Part shown: in pieces, positions 16,701 through 24,373 of the stretch
Layout of the letters: each line of letters opens with the position of its first letter
How positions within the stretch are numbered: the stretch's first letter is position 1
NCBI GenBank assembly: GCA_964560765.1
Contig: CAZLMG010000039.1
Location: forward strand, 1 to 42,814
Reading direction: 5' to 3'
Origin: CAZLMG01 sp964560765
Lineage (GTDB): Bacteria; Bdellovibrionota_B; Oligoflexia; Oligoflexales; CAZLMG01
Length of the DNA stretch: 42,814 nucleotides
The notes under the pieces: generated by a model
What the model saw: the letters and a program-made list of their open reading frames with translations, nothing else
Told to the model about the DNA's origin: nothing
Databases searched by the model: none
Program-made: the position numbers and the translations under genes

Positions 16701-19532
16701 TGTGCGCACCAGGGACAAGGTTATCGCTCTCAGGCTGAGGTAAGCCTCAAAGGGCAGGGTGGCAATGATCAAGAATGCCTGAATGAGATGCCGGGCACAT
16801 GCATCGGCTATGTGCACGAGGTGGGCGCGCCAGGTAGCTTCTGGTGATTTGTGAGCTCCTGCTGCCAGCGACGTCAATAGTGGCGGCAGAAATATCATAG
16901 CTAACACGGCACTCGTCAGAACCCATGTAGCGTTCGCCGCAGGTCCCCAAAACCAGTCCACGACTAAAATCAGGAGCGTAGCTATGGGAACCAAGCTGCG
17001 CCGCAGGTTGTCAAAGATTTTCCAGCGAGACAGCGCCGATATGGGATTGGTCTGTGGCTCACCACTCGCAGACGGTGGGTGGGCAAAGAGCCATTGGAGA
17101 ATCTGCCAATCACCACGTATCCATCGGGACCGACGATTCGCATCGTCAAGATAACTGCTAGGAAAATCTTCATAGAGAAGGACGTCGCTAACCAGCCCAC
17201 AGCGAACGTGGCAGCCCTCAATCAGGTCGTGGCTGAGGATCAGGTTTTCTGGAAACCGTCCAGCCAAAGACGTGGTAAAGGCATCAACATCGTAGATGCC
17301 CTTACCGATGAAGGACCCTTCCCCAAAGAGATCCTGATAGACATCTGAAACGGCGCGTGAATACGGATCGATACCAGCCTCGCCGCCAAATATTCTAACA
17401 AAGAGTGAGTTACGAGAGGTAGGTAAGCTACACCCCACTCGTGGCTGCAAAATACCGTAGCCTTCTGTAACGCGACCAAGAGCTGCATCGTAAACGGGAC
17501 GATTCAAGGGATGAGCCATGGTCGCGACAAGTTCGCTAGCAGCATCACGCGGCAGCTGGGTGTCCGTATCCAGGGTCAAAACAAACTTGATGGGTGATAT
17601 CGCAGGAAGAGCCCCGACTACGACGGAAAAAGGACATTGAGATGGGTTGCGCAAATAGAAGTTGAGCGCATCTAACTTGCCGCGTTTGCGCTCGCGCCCC
17701 ATCCACACACCCTCTTGCGCGTTCCACTCCCGTGACCGATGGAGGAGCAGGAAGGTGTCGCCGCTGCTTGCCATTCGATTGCCTGCATATTTCTTGTTAA
17801 GGGCATCGATCCCGGCAGTCACTAGATTAAGCAACGATTGATCGTTTGGCTTCGTCTCAGTCGACGAATCCGTAAAGTCCGTTAAGAGGGCAAAGTGCAG
17901 GTTCTCGTTGCGATTTGCTAGGTATCGCACTTCAAGAGCATCGAGAAGCGCGACAGCATTCCTGGGGGAATGTAGCAGCGTCGGCACAACGACTAGAGCT
18001 CGATACTCAGCTGGTATTCCCTTTGAGAAGTCCATACGTGGCAAAAGCCGCGGCTTGATCAGAAGCGTAGCCAACCAATTTGTCAAAGCCACTGCGACTT
18101 GACTCGCGACGATCAACGAAAGTGCGCTTGCCGCCGCTAAAACAAAGGTACTAGCGTGGTATTGACGCAGCAGAAAAAATACTGCACCGGTAATGAAGAA
18201 CGTTAAAGCAGCGATAGAAACTAAATAGAGCGCTAGTCGTTGCCAACCGCTTAGTTCCAGCCTATGCGCCGGCAATTTCGTTACCTGAAACTTAGTGCCG
18301 AGGTGTTTTCGTCCCTTGTCGATGAGATAATAACCTACGTGACCACAGCGAGGATCGTCGGAAGCTTCTTCAGCCAGTTCAACTGCAGCTCTAGCAATCT
18401 CGCTTTCTGCTCGCCCGGTGCGCTTTGCAAGCTTTTCGATGGCGTGGCGATAATTGTCGCGGGTTGCAAAATCCATGCGGTGGTAGACGTGGCTAGGATC
18501 CTTCATTAACTCGCGATCGATGGAGTTGAGGGATTCGACGAAAGTTCGCCAGTCCATAGCGCTAAGAAATCGCAGGCTGCTGATGCTGGCGCCGACGGAG
18601 ACCTGGTTGGCTGCTTGTTGCTGGCTTTCAAGCTGCACGGCTTCTTGGGTTGTGGAGCCAGCTTCGATAAGCTGTTGCTCGACCCATGCCAGGGGAATAT
18701 CCAGGGAATGTCCCTGGCCGTGCAGCCGTCGGACGAATTCTGCAACAAAGGAGTTGGAAACCGACGAGATGGCTCGCGCCATATCCGCCGCGACAAGAAT
18801 TAAATTTCGCGGTTCCTTCTCCGCCACGGCAAGCAGTTGATTAGCCCAATCATTTGCTTTCTCTCGGTCCTGCAACCCAACCACAACTCGACAGGCGACC
18901 CGTCTGAGGTTTTCAATCAGGGCTAAGCGCAACATGATAGGTATGGCCCACAATTCTCCGAGGCACAACCGGGTATGGTGCTGGTAGGCGGCGACAAAGC
19001 GGGTGATGTTTTCCTTATCTACGTGTCCATCCACATGAGCTATGACTTCAAGGGCGATGTCATATACTCTTGGCAGTCCGACACGCCCTTCTTGCCGGAG
19101 GTGAGGTAACTCGCGGCTATATCCAGGTGGTAGGTGCCGTCGGGCTGTTCGAATCTGCTCTTCGATAACGTGAAAGTTATCGAGCAGCCACTCACCAGCC
19201 GGCGAGATGCGCTGCCTATTGTGGACTGCATGACTGAGGTGCTCGTAGGCAGAAAACAGAACAGATTCGTTATCCGCCAGACGACTTAGCAGAGAATCCG
19301 GCCTGGGACTAAGACTTACCTGGTGCTTGGCAGCTAGATCACGAGCGTGGCTTTCCAGCTGGTCTATGCTAAAAAGCGCCAACCTAAGAGGCTGATCTTG
19401 CGCTGTGTCAAATTGTGGAGCTTGGGCACGCCACCACAGAACCGTCTTGCATTTGCTAGCGGCGGCGTACTTAGCTCTAGACAGGCGCAGCGTTTGCCAT
19501 ATTCCCCGAAAAATCAACTTCGACTCCAGCAT
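10746..19532 (-). CDS. ndvB: Cyclic beta-1,2-glucan synthase
   Basis: About 2928 aa, inner-membrane multifunctional enzyme. Order of parts: a helical N-terminal region (1-430); two membrane helices (about 434-494); a GT84 glycosyltransferase domain with the DTDTQLP motif near 655 and RRSRWIRGDWQ near 805; a membrane block (about 844-1017); a glucoamylase-like domain from TSPTNIGLS near 1071 to SYMAHHQGMSF near 1584; and two GH94-like regions, the second with GCGDWNDGMN near 2607 and YTGSASWLYR at the C-terminus. This is the Brucella/Agrobacterium/Sinorhizobium architecture: it builds linear beta-1,2-glucan from UDP-glucose on a protein intermediate, cyclises it, and trims by phosphorolysis. 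Product is a periplasmic osmoregulatory glucan. No NdvA-type exporter is in the window. ATG 19532 is preferred; a TTG at 19592 is in frame. No stop or frameshift across 8.8 kb. Confidence 0.93.
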   Translation of the reverse strand: MLESKLIFRGIWQTLRLSRAKYAAASKCKTVLWWRAQAPQFDTAQDQPLRLALFSIDQLESHARDLAAKHQVSLSPRPDSLLSRLADNESVLFSAYEHLSHAVHNRQRISPAGEWLLDNFHVIEEQIRTARRHLPPGYSRELPHLRQEGRVGLPRVYDIALEVIAHVDGHVDKENITRFVAAYQHHTRLCLGELWAIPIMLRLALIENLRRVACRVVVGLQDREKANDWANQLLAVAEKEPRNLILVAADMARAISSVSNSFVAEFVRRLHGQGHSLDIPLAWVEQQLIEAGSTTQEAVQLESQQQAANQVSVGASISSLRFLSAMDWRTFVESLNSIDRELMKDPSHVYHRMDFATRDNYRHAIEKLAKRTGRAESEIARAAVELAEEASDDPRCGHVGYYLIDKGRKHLGTKFQVTKLPAHRLELSGWQRLALYLVSIAALTFFITGAVFFLLRQYHASTFVLAAASALSLIVASQVAVALTNWLATLLIKPRLLPRMDFSKGIPAEYRALVVVPTLLHSPRNAVALLDALEVRYLANRNENLHFALLTDFTDSSTETKPNDQSLLNLVTAGIDALNKKYAGNRMASSGDTFLLLHRSREWNAQEGVWMGRERKRGKLDALNFYLRNPSQCPFSVVVGALPAISPIKFVLTLDTDTQLPRDAASELVATMAHPLNRPVYDAALGRVTEGYGILQPRVGCSLPTSRNSLFVRIFGGEAGIDPYSRAVSDVYQDLFGEGSFIGKGIYDVDAFTTSLAGRFPENLILSHDLIEGCHVRCGLVSDVLLYEDFPSSYLDDANRRSRWIRGDWQILQWLFAHPPSASGEPQTNPISALSRWKIFDNLRRSLVPIATLLILVVDWFWGPAANATWVLTSAVLAMIFLPPLLTSLAAGAHKSPEATWRAHLVHIADACARHLIQAFLIIATLPFEAYLSLRAITLSLVRTYITRKRLLEWRSASSASEALVGARRFYYLMACAPMLAVGLLIAMWSRPQILADATPFLVLWLVSPGIAAWISRQLIKQEAPLSSKQVEYLRRLSRKTWQFFEVFIGAEDNWLPPDNFQEYPSPIIAHRTSPTNIGLSLVANLSAHDFGYLSALDFLHRTTQTFDSLDRLERFRGHFYNWYDTVSLAPLPPLYVSTVDSGNLVGMLLTLRQGLLELPQQRVISPEASRGLLDALKALTEQISLTPAMTELESELSIVPRTLGEARAIHERVQARIDEIAATITATKGNDTAEWWLQALSRQCRSAYVDSQGWYLPLRQFLKAEPRRQDDEKLDELLNSMEAIPTWSEVAQLGSLVEWHVQNSDIVLASPTSTQFWYSRLLEISRDISAKGADFAHACDILAQRCLVFSDVEYDFLFDGERRLFSIGYNVSDHRRDSGYYDLLASEARLGSFVAIAQGHIPQEHWFSLGRLLTAWKRESTLLSWSGSMFEYLMPMLVMPHFKDTLLDQTCRTAVRRQIAYGHEHGIPWGVSESGYNTTDVNLNYQYRAFGVPGLGFKRGLAEDLVLAPYASAMAVMVDPKVATSNLQRMHTEGFEGRYGFYEAIDYTPSRLSTGQTHAVVRSYMAHHQGMSFLALANHLLGNKLQSRFQSDPQFKATELLLHERVPMAGLLYPHANEVGDPLRTVNEQSPSLRVINTPNTVRPEVHLLSNGRLKTMITNSGGGYSQWKDLALTRWREDPTCDNWGSFCFLRDVTSGDVWSSTHQPSLHPAAHYEAIFPQAKAEFRRRDFDIEMHTEIAISPEDDIELRRMTITNLSSEFRVIEFTTYAEVTLAPQAMDLAHPAFSNLFVQTEIVHDRQAILCSRRPRSDSDHTPTMFHLMTVYGDQVGSLSFETDRLRFIGRGGNIGAPSAVRSYDEGIIDQDLSGASGSVLDPIVAIRCRVRLPPEQSARVHIVTGVGEERADALNLAQKYQDRHLADRVFELAWTHRQVVLRQLDVTEVDAQIYGRLASSIIYANPLRRASPSVLLKNRRGQSGLWGYGISGDLPIVLLRIGSVEYSQLARQLIQAHGYWRMMGLIVDLVIWNEDESSYRQNLQDRLMDMIAADSYSHQLDKAGGIFVRRSDQMSEEDRILLQTVARAIIVDTNGTLNDQVTRRGRKIKAAAPFKPNLDVSDESGEVASHSSFQRQSDLMFSNGFGGFSADGREYVINTSSDQITPAPWSNVLANPHFGSVVSESGSAYTWCENAHEYRLTPWLNDALIDQSGEAMYLRDEDTGAFWSPTPLPARADATYQTRHGFGYSVFVTKVQSIETELTTFVAIDAPIKMNLLKVRNDSDRRRRLSVTGYCEWVLGEQRAKSLMHLVSEVDQMTGAMFMRNHFHPEFGGRVGFFNVSEALRSHTGDRSEFIGRNGQLEAPAALFQSMLSGRVGPALDACTAMQTSVELAPGEEREILFVLGVARDVDDARTLLGRFGKPDLARAALDAIEQHWARTLGAVQIATPDPSLDFLVNGWLIYQVLSSRLWGRSGYYQSGGAYGFRDQLQDTMALLHTEPQLLREHLLRCAARQFREGDVQHWWHPPSGFGVRTRFSDDLLWLPLATCRYVHGIGDTGVLDERINFVEGRPVKLDEEAYGGLPAKSDEAASLYEHCVRAIRHASKLGRNGLPLMGCGDWNDGMNLVGEHGRGESVWLAFFLCTVLDEFAPIAEQRGDLDFAKHCRKLIATLTENIEANSWDGEWYRRAYFDNGQPMGSAQNSECQIDSLPQSWAVLSGVGDPDRARSGMEAVYHRLVDQKNGLIKLFDPPFDKSQPNPGYIKGYVPGVRENGGQYTHAAIWSAMAFAKLGDTVRSWELLDMINPINHGCSPETIATYKVEPYVVAADVYAVRPHTGRGGWTWYTGSASWLYRLILESLLGIELKIDRLTLKPCLPTAWRAFEIRYRYRETYYQITVKTSGDPGNQPMVFVDGMLQAEPFIHLVDDRQEHRVTWG

Positions 19533-19697
19533 AGTCACACGTCCAGTGCTACGATGCTGATACAAAATCCCACGAATGGCAGAAAACAACAATCAATTCG
19601 ACGTCAAGAAGGGAATAACTTCGCAATTAGCGGCAAAACATCAGTGCTAGCAACAGCTTCGCGAAAGAAACAAATGCTTTCAAGAACATCCGCCCCT

Positions 19698-20708
19698 CTA
19701 TTCGCTCAGCGGGTTCCACATCACTTCATGCACAAGCGGACGCCCGCACTCGAAGTCAGCAAAACTCTGCAAAGTGGTGGTTGCAATGTTTTCCAGAGCC
19801 TCGCGAGTCAAAAATGCCTGGTGAGAAGTAACTAACACGTTCGGGAACGTCAGCAGCCTAGCCAGAACATCATCCTGCAATCCTAGTTCTGACAAGTCTT
19901 GGAAGAAAACTCCTTCCTCCTCTTCATAAACGTCTAGGCCCGCATATCCTATATGGCCGCTTTTAAGCGCGGTAATGAGCGCCTGGGTCTCAATCAACGC
20001 CCCTCGCCCAGTGTTAATCAACATGACACCAGGCTTCATGTGACTAAAGGCATCAGCGTCGAGTAGATGCTTTGTGCCAGGGGTCAAGGGGACATGTAAG
20101 GAAATGACTGCTGCTTGCGATAGAAGTTCAGGAAGGGTCACATATTGCACATCGAATTTGCGCTCCAATTCCTGGTTGCGCGTCCGATCAAACGCCAACA
20201 GCCTACAACCAAAGCCATGCATAATACGTGCAAACACTGCGCCAATTTTTCCCGTACCAATAATACCGACGACCTTACCGTTCAGGTCAAACCCGACAAG
20301 CCCGTCGAGAGAAAAGTTTAGCTCACGCACTCGGTTGAAAGACCGATGAATCTTGCGATTCAACGCCAAGATCAAAGCTACCGTGTGTTCAGCAACAGCG
20401 TAAGGAGAATACTCTGGAACACGGACGATCTTGATCCCGAACTCGTTCGCCGCTCGCAGATCCACGTGATTATATCCCGCAGATCGCAAGGCCACGATTC
20501 GAACTCCGCCCTTACTTAAAGATTCGAGTGTGTCTCGATCAAGCCGATCGTTTACAAAAGAGCAAACAGCTGGAAACTGATGCGCTAGCAGAGATGTCTC
20601 ACGAGTTAAGCGAGGCTCCAGAAAGTGGACTTCATGCTGAAAACACTCATTGGCCTTGGATAGCGCTACGCGATCATACAGGCGAGTATCAAAAACAGCA
20701 ATCTTCAC
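19698..20708 (-). CDS. ldhA: D-lactate dehydrogenase (2-hydroxyacid dehydrogenase family)
   Basis: 336 aa, cytoplasmic. NAD-binding Rossmann motif GTGKIG at 151-156, and the family catalytic residues Arg235 (NTGRG), Glu264 (DVYEEEEG) and His296 (VTSHQAF). The Tyr-rich N-terminal pattern and SPYAVAEHTVAL match the D-LDH/LdhA branch, which reduces pyruvate to D-lactate with NADH. The stop lies 166 bp before the ndvB start on the same strand, so co-transcription is possible but not shown. A mobile-element remnant begins about 100 bp upstream of the start. Confidence 0.9.
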   Translation of the reverse strand: MKIAVFDTRLYDRVALSKANECFQHEVHFLEPRLTRETSLLAHQFPAVCSFVNDRLDRDTLESLSKGGVRIVALRSAGYNHVDLRAANEFGIKIVRVPEYSPYAVAEHTVALILALNRKIHRSFNRVRELNFSLDGLVGFDLNGKVVGIIGTGKIGAVFARIMHGFGCRLLAFDRTRNQELERKFDVQYVTLPELLSQAAVISLHVPLTPGTKHLLDADAFSHMKPGVMLINTGRGALIETQALITALKSGHIGYAGLDVYEEEEGVFFQDLSELGLQDDVLARLLTFPNVLVTSHQAFLTREALENIATTTLQSFADFECGRPLVHEVMWNPLSE

Positions 20709-20804
20709 AAATAGTTACCCCAATACACACGACAGAAAAATCACGCACGAGGACTCCCGATCTCGCTTGCGACCATACAGCAAAAACGCGAAGCTATAAA
20801 TTAT

Positions 20805-20842
20805 AAACTGACGCCATGAAATGTGTTTTGGGTACCCCTATG
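20805..20842 (+). repeat. Left terminal inverted repeat
   Basis: 38 bp, starts AAACTG and ends CCCCTATG; pairs with 21161-21198. Also present with changes at 1861-1895. Confidence 0.8.
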
Positions 20843-20896
20843 TCACTTCCAACCCCTTAACAACTTCCGCATTTTAGCACCCAAGGAGGTGCCGAA

Positions 20897-20998
20897 ATGT
20901 GTCCCAATTGTAAAGGGCCAGATGCTTGGGTAATTCGTAAGGGGTTTTTCGCGCGTTCGACATTTGCGAAACGCAAGATGCAGCGCTACTTATGTTAG
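20897..20998 (+). pseudogene. Transposase N-terminal zinc-ribbon remnant
   Basis: 33 codons from an ATG with a textbook AAGGAGGT site. The product starts MCPNCKGPDAWVIRKGFF and ends QRYLC before a TAG. CPxC, the VIRKGFF stretch and QRY-x-C are the first half of the zinc ribbon found at the N-terminus of IS1-like transposases; the second CxxC should follow immediately but is lost. Confidence 0.72.
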
Positions 20999-21008
20999 AG
21001 TGCTAGCT

Positions 21009-21160
21009 ATGCATGACGACTATCTGAAAGAGCTTTCGCCAGTCAAGGTGGCGATCTTTGGTGAAATGAAAATGTTTGAACACACCAAGTGTAAACCCGT
21101 CTCGATTGCCGTTCATTGTTTACCACAATCAGCGACTAGAAGGGATGGTACCCCAGATTG
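21009..21160 (+). pseudogene. Transposase catalytic-domain remnant
   Basis: In a different frame from the zinc ribbon, MHDDYLKELSPVKVAIFGEM then FEHTKCKPVSIAV resembles the first catalytic block of related transposases, where an Asp would be expected in place of the Gly in IFGEM. The rest of the domain is missing; the fragment runs into the right inverted repeat. Family resemblance is from memory and unverified. Confidence 0.55.
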
Positions 21161-21198
21161 CATAGGGGTACCCAAAGCACAGTTAGCGGCACCAGTTT
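21161..21198 (-). repeat. Right terminal inverted repeat
   Basis: Reverse complement begins AAACTGGTGCCG and ends with the same TTTGGGTACCCCTATG as the left end. Confidence 0.8.
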
Positions 21199-21203
21199 AA
21201 GAA

Positions 21204-21737
21204 TCACTGTTTGATATACCTATAGCCTTTGGGGTTAATGCGGCATCCCCATTCAAACTCTGCGCCGAAAAATGATGCGACTAGCCAGCAATGGCTGCCA
21301 ATACATTCGGTCCGCGCGACCGGAGCAGCGACAAAATGAAATGCATTGGTACTTGGCCAAGCACCGTGCCACGTTTCGCCTTCAACGGTCATCACCGCGT
21401 CTAGGCCGACAAACGCAAAATCGGTAACTTGTTCAGCGTACTCGCAAGTAAAGCCCCGACCATTGCCGTTAAACCCACAGGGGGTCGATGCAAAAGTAAA
21501 GCTATCTCCGTCAGGAAACATGCCAACAAAATCAATATTGAAGCCACTGCTGGTTGCGCCTGTGATCTCAGTAACTTTTGGCATAGCCTCCGCACCAAAT
21601 TTGCAATCTGTCGGAGTCGGGTGGCCAATTTCTTTGACTACACTATAGTAGCCTTCTTCGGGCACAAATGTTCCGGCAAACCCAGTCGTTGCTTGCGCCG
21701 CAATCACAAGACTAAACAAAATACATGACCGTTTCAT
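21204..21737 (-). CDS. Secreted protein of unknown function, Cys-paired
   Basis: 177 aa, start ATG 21737 with GGAGG upstream. Signal peptide to about GFAG. The mature protein is beta-rich with six cysteines (TDCKFG, TPCGF, FTCEY, TECIGSHC, WGCRI), compatible with three disulfides; CIGSHCW is notable. No family recognised. Its stop is only 5 bp from the end of the mobile element, so the element may have replaced its original terminator. It lies 70 bp downstream of the 439-aa secreted protein on the same strand and may share its transcript. Confidence 0.7.
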   Translation of the reverse strand: MKRSCILFSLVIAAQATTGFAGTFVPEEGYYSVVKEIGHPTPTDCKFGAEAMPKVTEITGATSSGFNIDFVGMFPDGDSFTFASTPCGFNGNGRGFTCEYAEQVTDFAFVGLDAVMTVEGETWHGAWPSTNAFHFVAAPVARTECIGSHCWLVASFFGAEFEWGCRINPKGYRYIKQ

Positions 21738-21807
21738 CTACAACGCCTCCAAAAACGAGTGAACTAAAAATTAATAGCACCCTGGCTAGGCCACGGTGCT
21801 GGGAACG

Positions 21808-23127
21808 CTAGTGCACAAATCTTAGCGAGCGCGCAGGTTGCACTCGATAGTAACCCGCTGCATCACACTTATGATGGGGTTGGTATCTGAATGCGCGCTC
21901 CACACACACTTCGGCCCCAGACTTATCCACTGCCAGAGCGTGCGAAGATGCAGAGAAGGTGCAAAGTTGCTCTGCGGATGTCTTGGCGCAGATACGGACA
22001 CCGTCAGAATTCATTCCACCACTCAGATATTTGTACCTGCCTGGATTTGAGCGACATGGATTCCTTGCAGCTACTTGTTCATGCTTGACGCATAAATATT
22101 CTGGCTCCGGTTTCAGCATCATATACATTGATTCTTGACGCCCACCATCCGTCCAAACGATCTCTCTCGTTCCCACATCGAAATGATATATGCTTGACCA
22201 TTCTTCCACGCGATGGACCAGTTCTGTTCTCCCTCCAGAGTTGGGAACTCTAACGATTGCTGATCGCCCCCAATCAAAGAAATATACGTAGTTGCTATCT
22301 CCAATTCTGTTTGGCCGATAGTCCCACGAACCCGTTTCTGCAACTACAGTTTCGTATTCGCTTGAGTTGCTTGCATCTCGGGAAACGCGCAGTATTCTTC
22401 CTACGTCAGAGCCATAGCCGTACCAATAGATATAGTTGCCTTTCACCTGCCCAGATTGAAAATAGTCTTGAAAGCGTGGGCTTGTGACTGTACTGACACC
22501 ACCAGAACTGGGGCTGTAACGCATGATCCCCCCCCACTTTCCGATGAAATACAAGTCACTCCCATCAGACATCAGCTGATGGTCACCGAAGCTATGCCCA
22601 ACATTCACCGCTAGAGGCGTTATGACACCAGATTCAAAATTGTAGAAAGCCAGAGAACATCGGCCCTGCTCTGCGCACTGCTTGAAATAGATTCCATTAT
22701 CAACCACCACGGGCTCTTCAGATGGACCAATATTGTGGGCTAACCACCGTACCTCGGTAGAGTTCTCCTTGAGGTAACCAAGCGAAACATCGCCATCATT
22801 CCAGCCAATGAAGTAAATACCATCTGCGGCTAGCGTGATGATGTTTACCTTTGGTGCTCGGCCACTGAAATGGGCGACACCCACCAGAATCACTTCTCGA
22901 GTTCGAAGGTCCAATCGATGAATCGAGGCACCGCTGGTAGACGTCCAATCTCCATCGACGTAATAGATGTATTCGCCCCCATGCAGAACCTGCATGGCGC
23001 CGCTTGCGAAGTTCAAAAGCTTTTCGACACCGCCCTGGGAATCTTCACCATAGCCAGACGTGAAGCCATGCGCGAACACACAACAGAGGGCCCACACAAA
23101 CACTCTATGCACGAATGAAGATTTCAA
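21808..23127 (-). CDS. Secreted beta-propeller-like protein
   Basis: 439 aa, start probably TTG 23127, since GGGAGAG lies 5 nt upstream and the signal peptide (VFVWALCCVFAHGF) follows. The body has repeated strand units of the type YYVDGDWTSTSGASIHRLD, GIYFIGWNDGDVSL, DLYFIGKWGGIMRYS and YVYFFDWGRSAIVRV, each ending in a short turn and a hydrophobic strand. That is the pattern of a six-bladed YWTD/DUF5050-like propeller. A C-terminal tail of about 90 residues is Cys-rich (CVKHEQ, NPC, ICAKTS, LCTF, VCVER, HKCD). Likely an extracellular or periplasmic binding protein; ligand unknown. Confidence 0.7.
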   Translation of the reverse strand: MKSSFVHRVFVWALCCVFAHGFTSGYGEDSQGGVEKLLNFASGAMQVLHGGEYIYYVDGDWTSTSGASIHRLDLRTREVILVGVAHFSGRAPKVNIITLAADGIYFIGWNDGDVSLGYLKENSTEVRWLAHNIGPSEEPVVVDNGIYFKQCAEQGRCSLAFYNFESGVITPLAVNVGHSFGDHQLMSDGSDLYFIGKWGGIMRYSPSSGGVSTVTSPRFQDYFQSGQVKGNYIYWYGYGSDVGRILRVSRDASNSSEYETVVAETGSWDYRPNRIGDSNYVYFFDWGRSAIVRVPNSGGRTELVHRVEEWSSIYHFDVGTREIVWTDGGRQESMYMMLKPEPEYLCVKHEQVAARNPCRSNPGRYKYLSGGMNSDGVRICAKTSAEQLCTFSASSHALAVDKSGAEVCVERAFRYQPHHKCDAAGYYRVQPARSLRFVH

Positions 23128-23358
23128 GTTGGCTCTCCCTTACACCGATTGTATCCAACGTAGACCTTTGTTCGATGCTAAGGCGTTTGAACGCTGAAAG
23201 GAAGGAAGCGGCCGCGATCCTATTTAGTTTGTGTTTATCTGCAAATAAACAGCAAGCAATGCTAGACTTTACGATGGAGCGACTGCGCAGCAGTTAACGA
23301 TGAAAGGCTACGCCATTAACCGTGAAGTCATTCGAACACCATTGGGGGGGATTCAAGA

Positions 23359-24075
23359 ATGCTATGGGCTCGGAAAACAGCTCTCGCAATATTATGCATT
23401 TTAATTCACAGCTGCGGTAAAAAAGACGAAGGCACTTTGACCCCAGCAGAAAGACAGCGCCGTCAAGACCTTACATGGGACCTATCAGGAAAGTACGTTG
23501 AGAACCTGACTGAGGGTGAGCCCTCGGTCGTGAATATCGAGAATGAAGCAGGATTTCATGACATCAAAGCCAACTTTAGATTTGGCGGCGAATTGACGGA
23601 ACTGGACACAGAAGACGTCAAACAGACGATCCGAAAACACGATGTCGTTCTCAGTGCCAGCCAGCACGAACAAATTATTGTGGCTCTGGAAGCTCAGCTA
23701 AGGAATGTTGATTTAGGCACGGGAGCCACCTTCAGGGATCGGGGGGGAGAGAATATTGTTTTGGATGCTGTGGGAGAGGTTTCGGAGGTGGCGCTGGACT
23801 CGAAAAGCTACGTGTTTTACGAAGTTCCGCTTGGCTCGAACAAGGCATTCTACCTGGTGAAACTCGATTTGCGGATGACCACATATCGAGGGGAGGATCG
23901 ATTTGATTTTGAGATCACCCAGAATACCGATACCGCCGGAAAAAATGCGGCACATACCAAAGGACTCTTGATGACTATCAACCGGCGCCAAGAGGACAGC
24001 AACGGCCGAGTACGTAACATTGAGACCATGCTTTCAAAAGATCTTAAATTAGGGGAATTCAGACTTGAAAAATAG
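23359..24075 (+). CDS. Lipoprotein of unknown function
   Basis: 238 aa. Lipobox LIHSC (Cys19) after a short signal, followed by a Lys/Asp/Glu-rich tether (GKKDEG). The mature region is beta-rich and acidic with no recognised motif; ITQNTDTAGKN and a Cys-free body suggest a single soluble lipid-anchored domain. A G-run (GGGGGGA) precedes the ATG. Divergent from the propeller gene, with 231 bp between the starts holding the promoters. Confidence 0.7.
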   Translation: MLWARKTALAILCILIHSCGKKDEGTLTPAERQRRQDLTWDLSGKYVENLTEGEPSVVNIENEAGFHDIKANFRFGGELTELDTEDVKQTIRKHDVVLSASQHEQIIVALEAQLRNVDLGTGATFRDRGGENIVLDAVGEVSEVALDSKSYVFYEVPLGSNKAFYLVKLDLRMTTYRGEDRFDFEITQNTDTAGKNAAHTKGLLMTINRRQEDSNGRVRNIETMLSKDLKLGEFRLEK

Positions 24076-24373
24076 CGAGGTCGTGAGACTTCCTGTGCAA
24101 ACCGACTCAGCCAGGGGAGTACGTACGGACTGACGTGTCTGTCACTATAGTTCAAAGGAATAACCGATAGGTGCGCAGCTTTCAATATGGAGATGAGAGA
24201 CCGTGTGCGTTCGCGCGAGTAGGGCTCAGATGGGGGAGTTCGGCGGGGCTGTCTGACCAGAAGTAATGGGCTGAACTCACCGTGAATATAGGACTCAGTT
24301 CGAACAAATTGCCTAAAGTTACCTGGGCTTTACACCGATACAGTAGGTGCCCCTTATACTGATTGAGGTACGA

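Larger units (their letters stand above)
20805..21198. mobile_element. 394-bp internally deleted insertion element
   Basis: Both ends carry 38-bp inverted repeats (20805-20842 and 21161-21198) matching at 31 of 38 positions, with the inner 16 identical (TTTGGGTACCCCTATG). Inside are the start of a transposase with its own AAGGAGGT ribosome site and, in another frame, a piece of a catalytic domain. It is therefore a non-autonomous, MITE-like derivative of an insertion sequence with a zinc-ribbon transposase (IS1-like by resemblance; family uncertain). No clear target duplication is seen. It inserted between ldhA and a secreted gene, ending 5 bp from that gene's stop. Confidence 0.82.
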
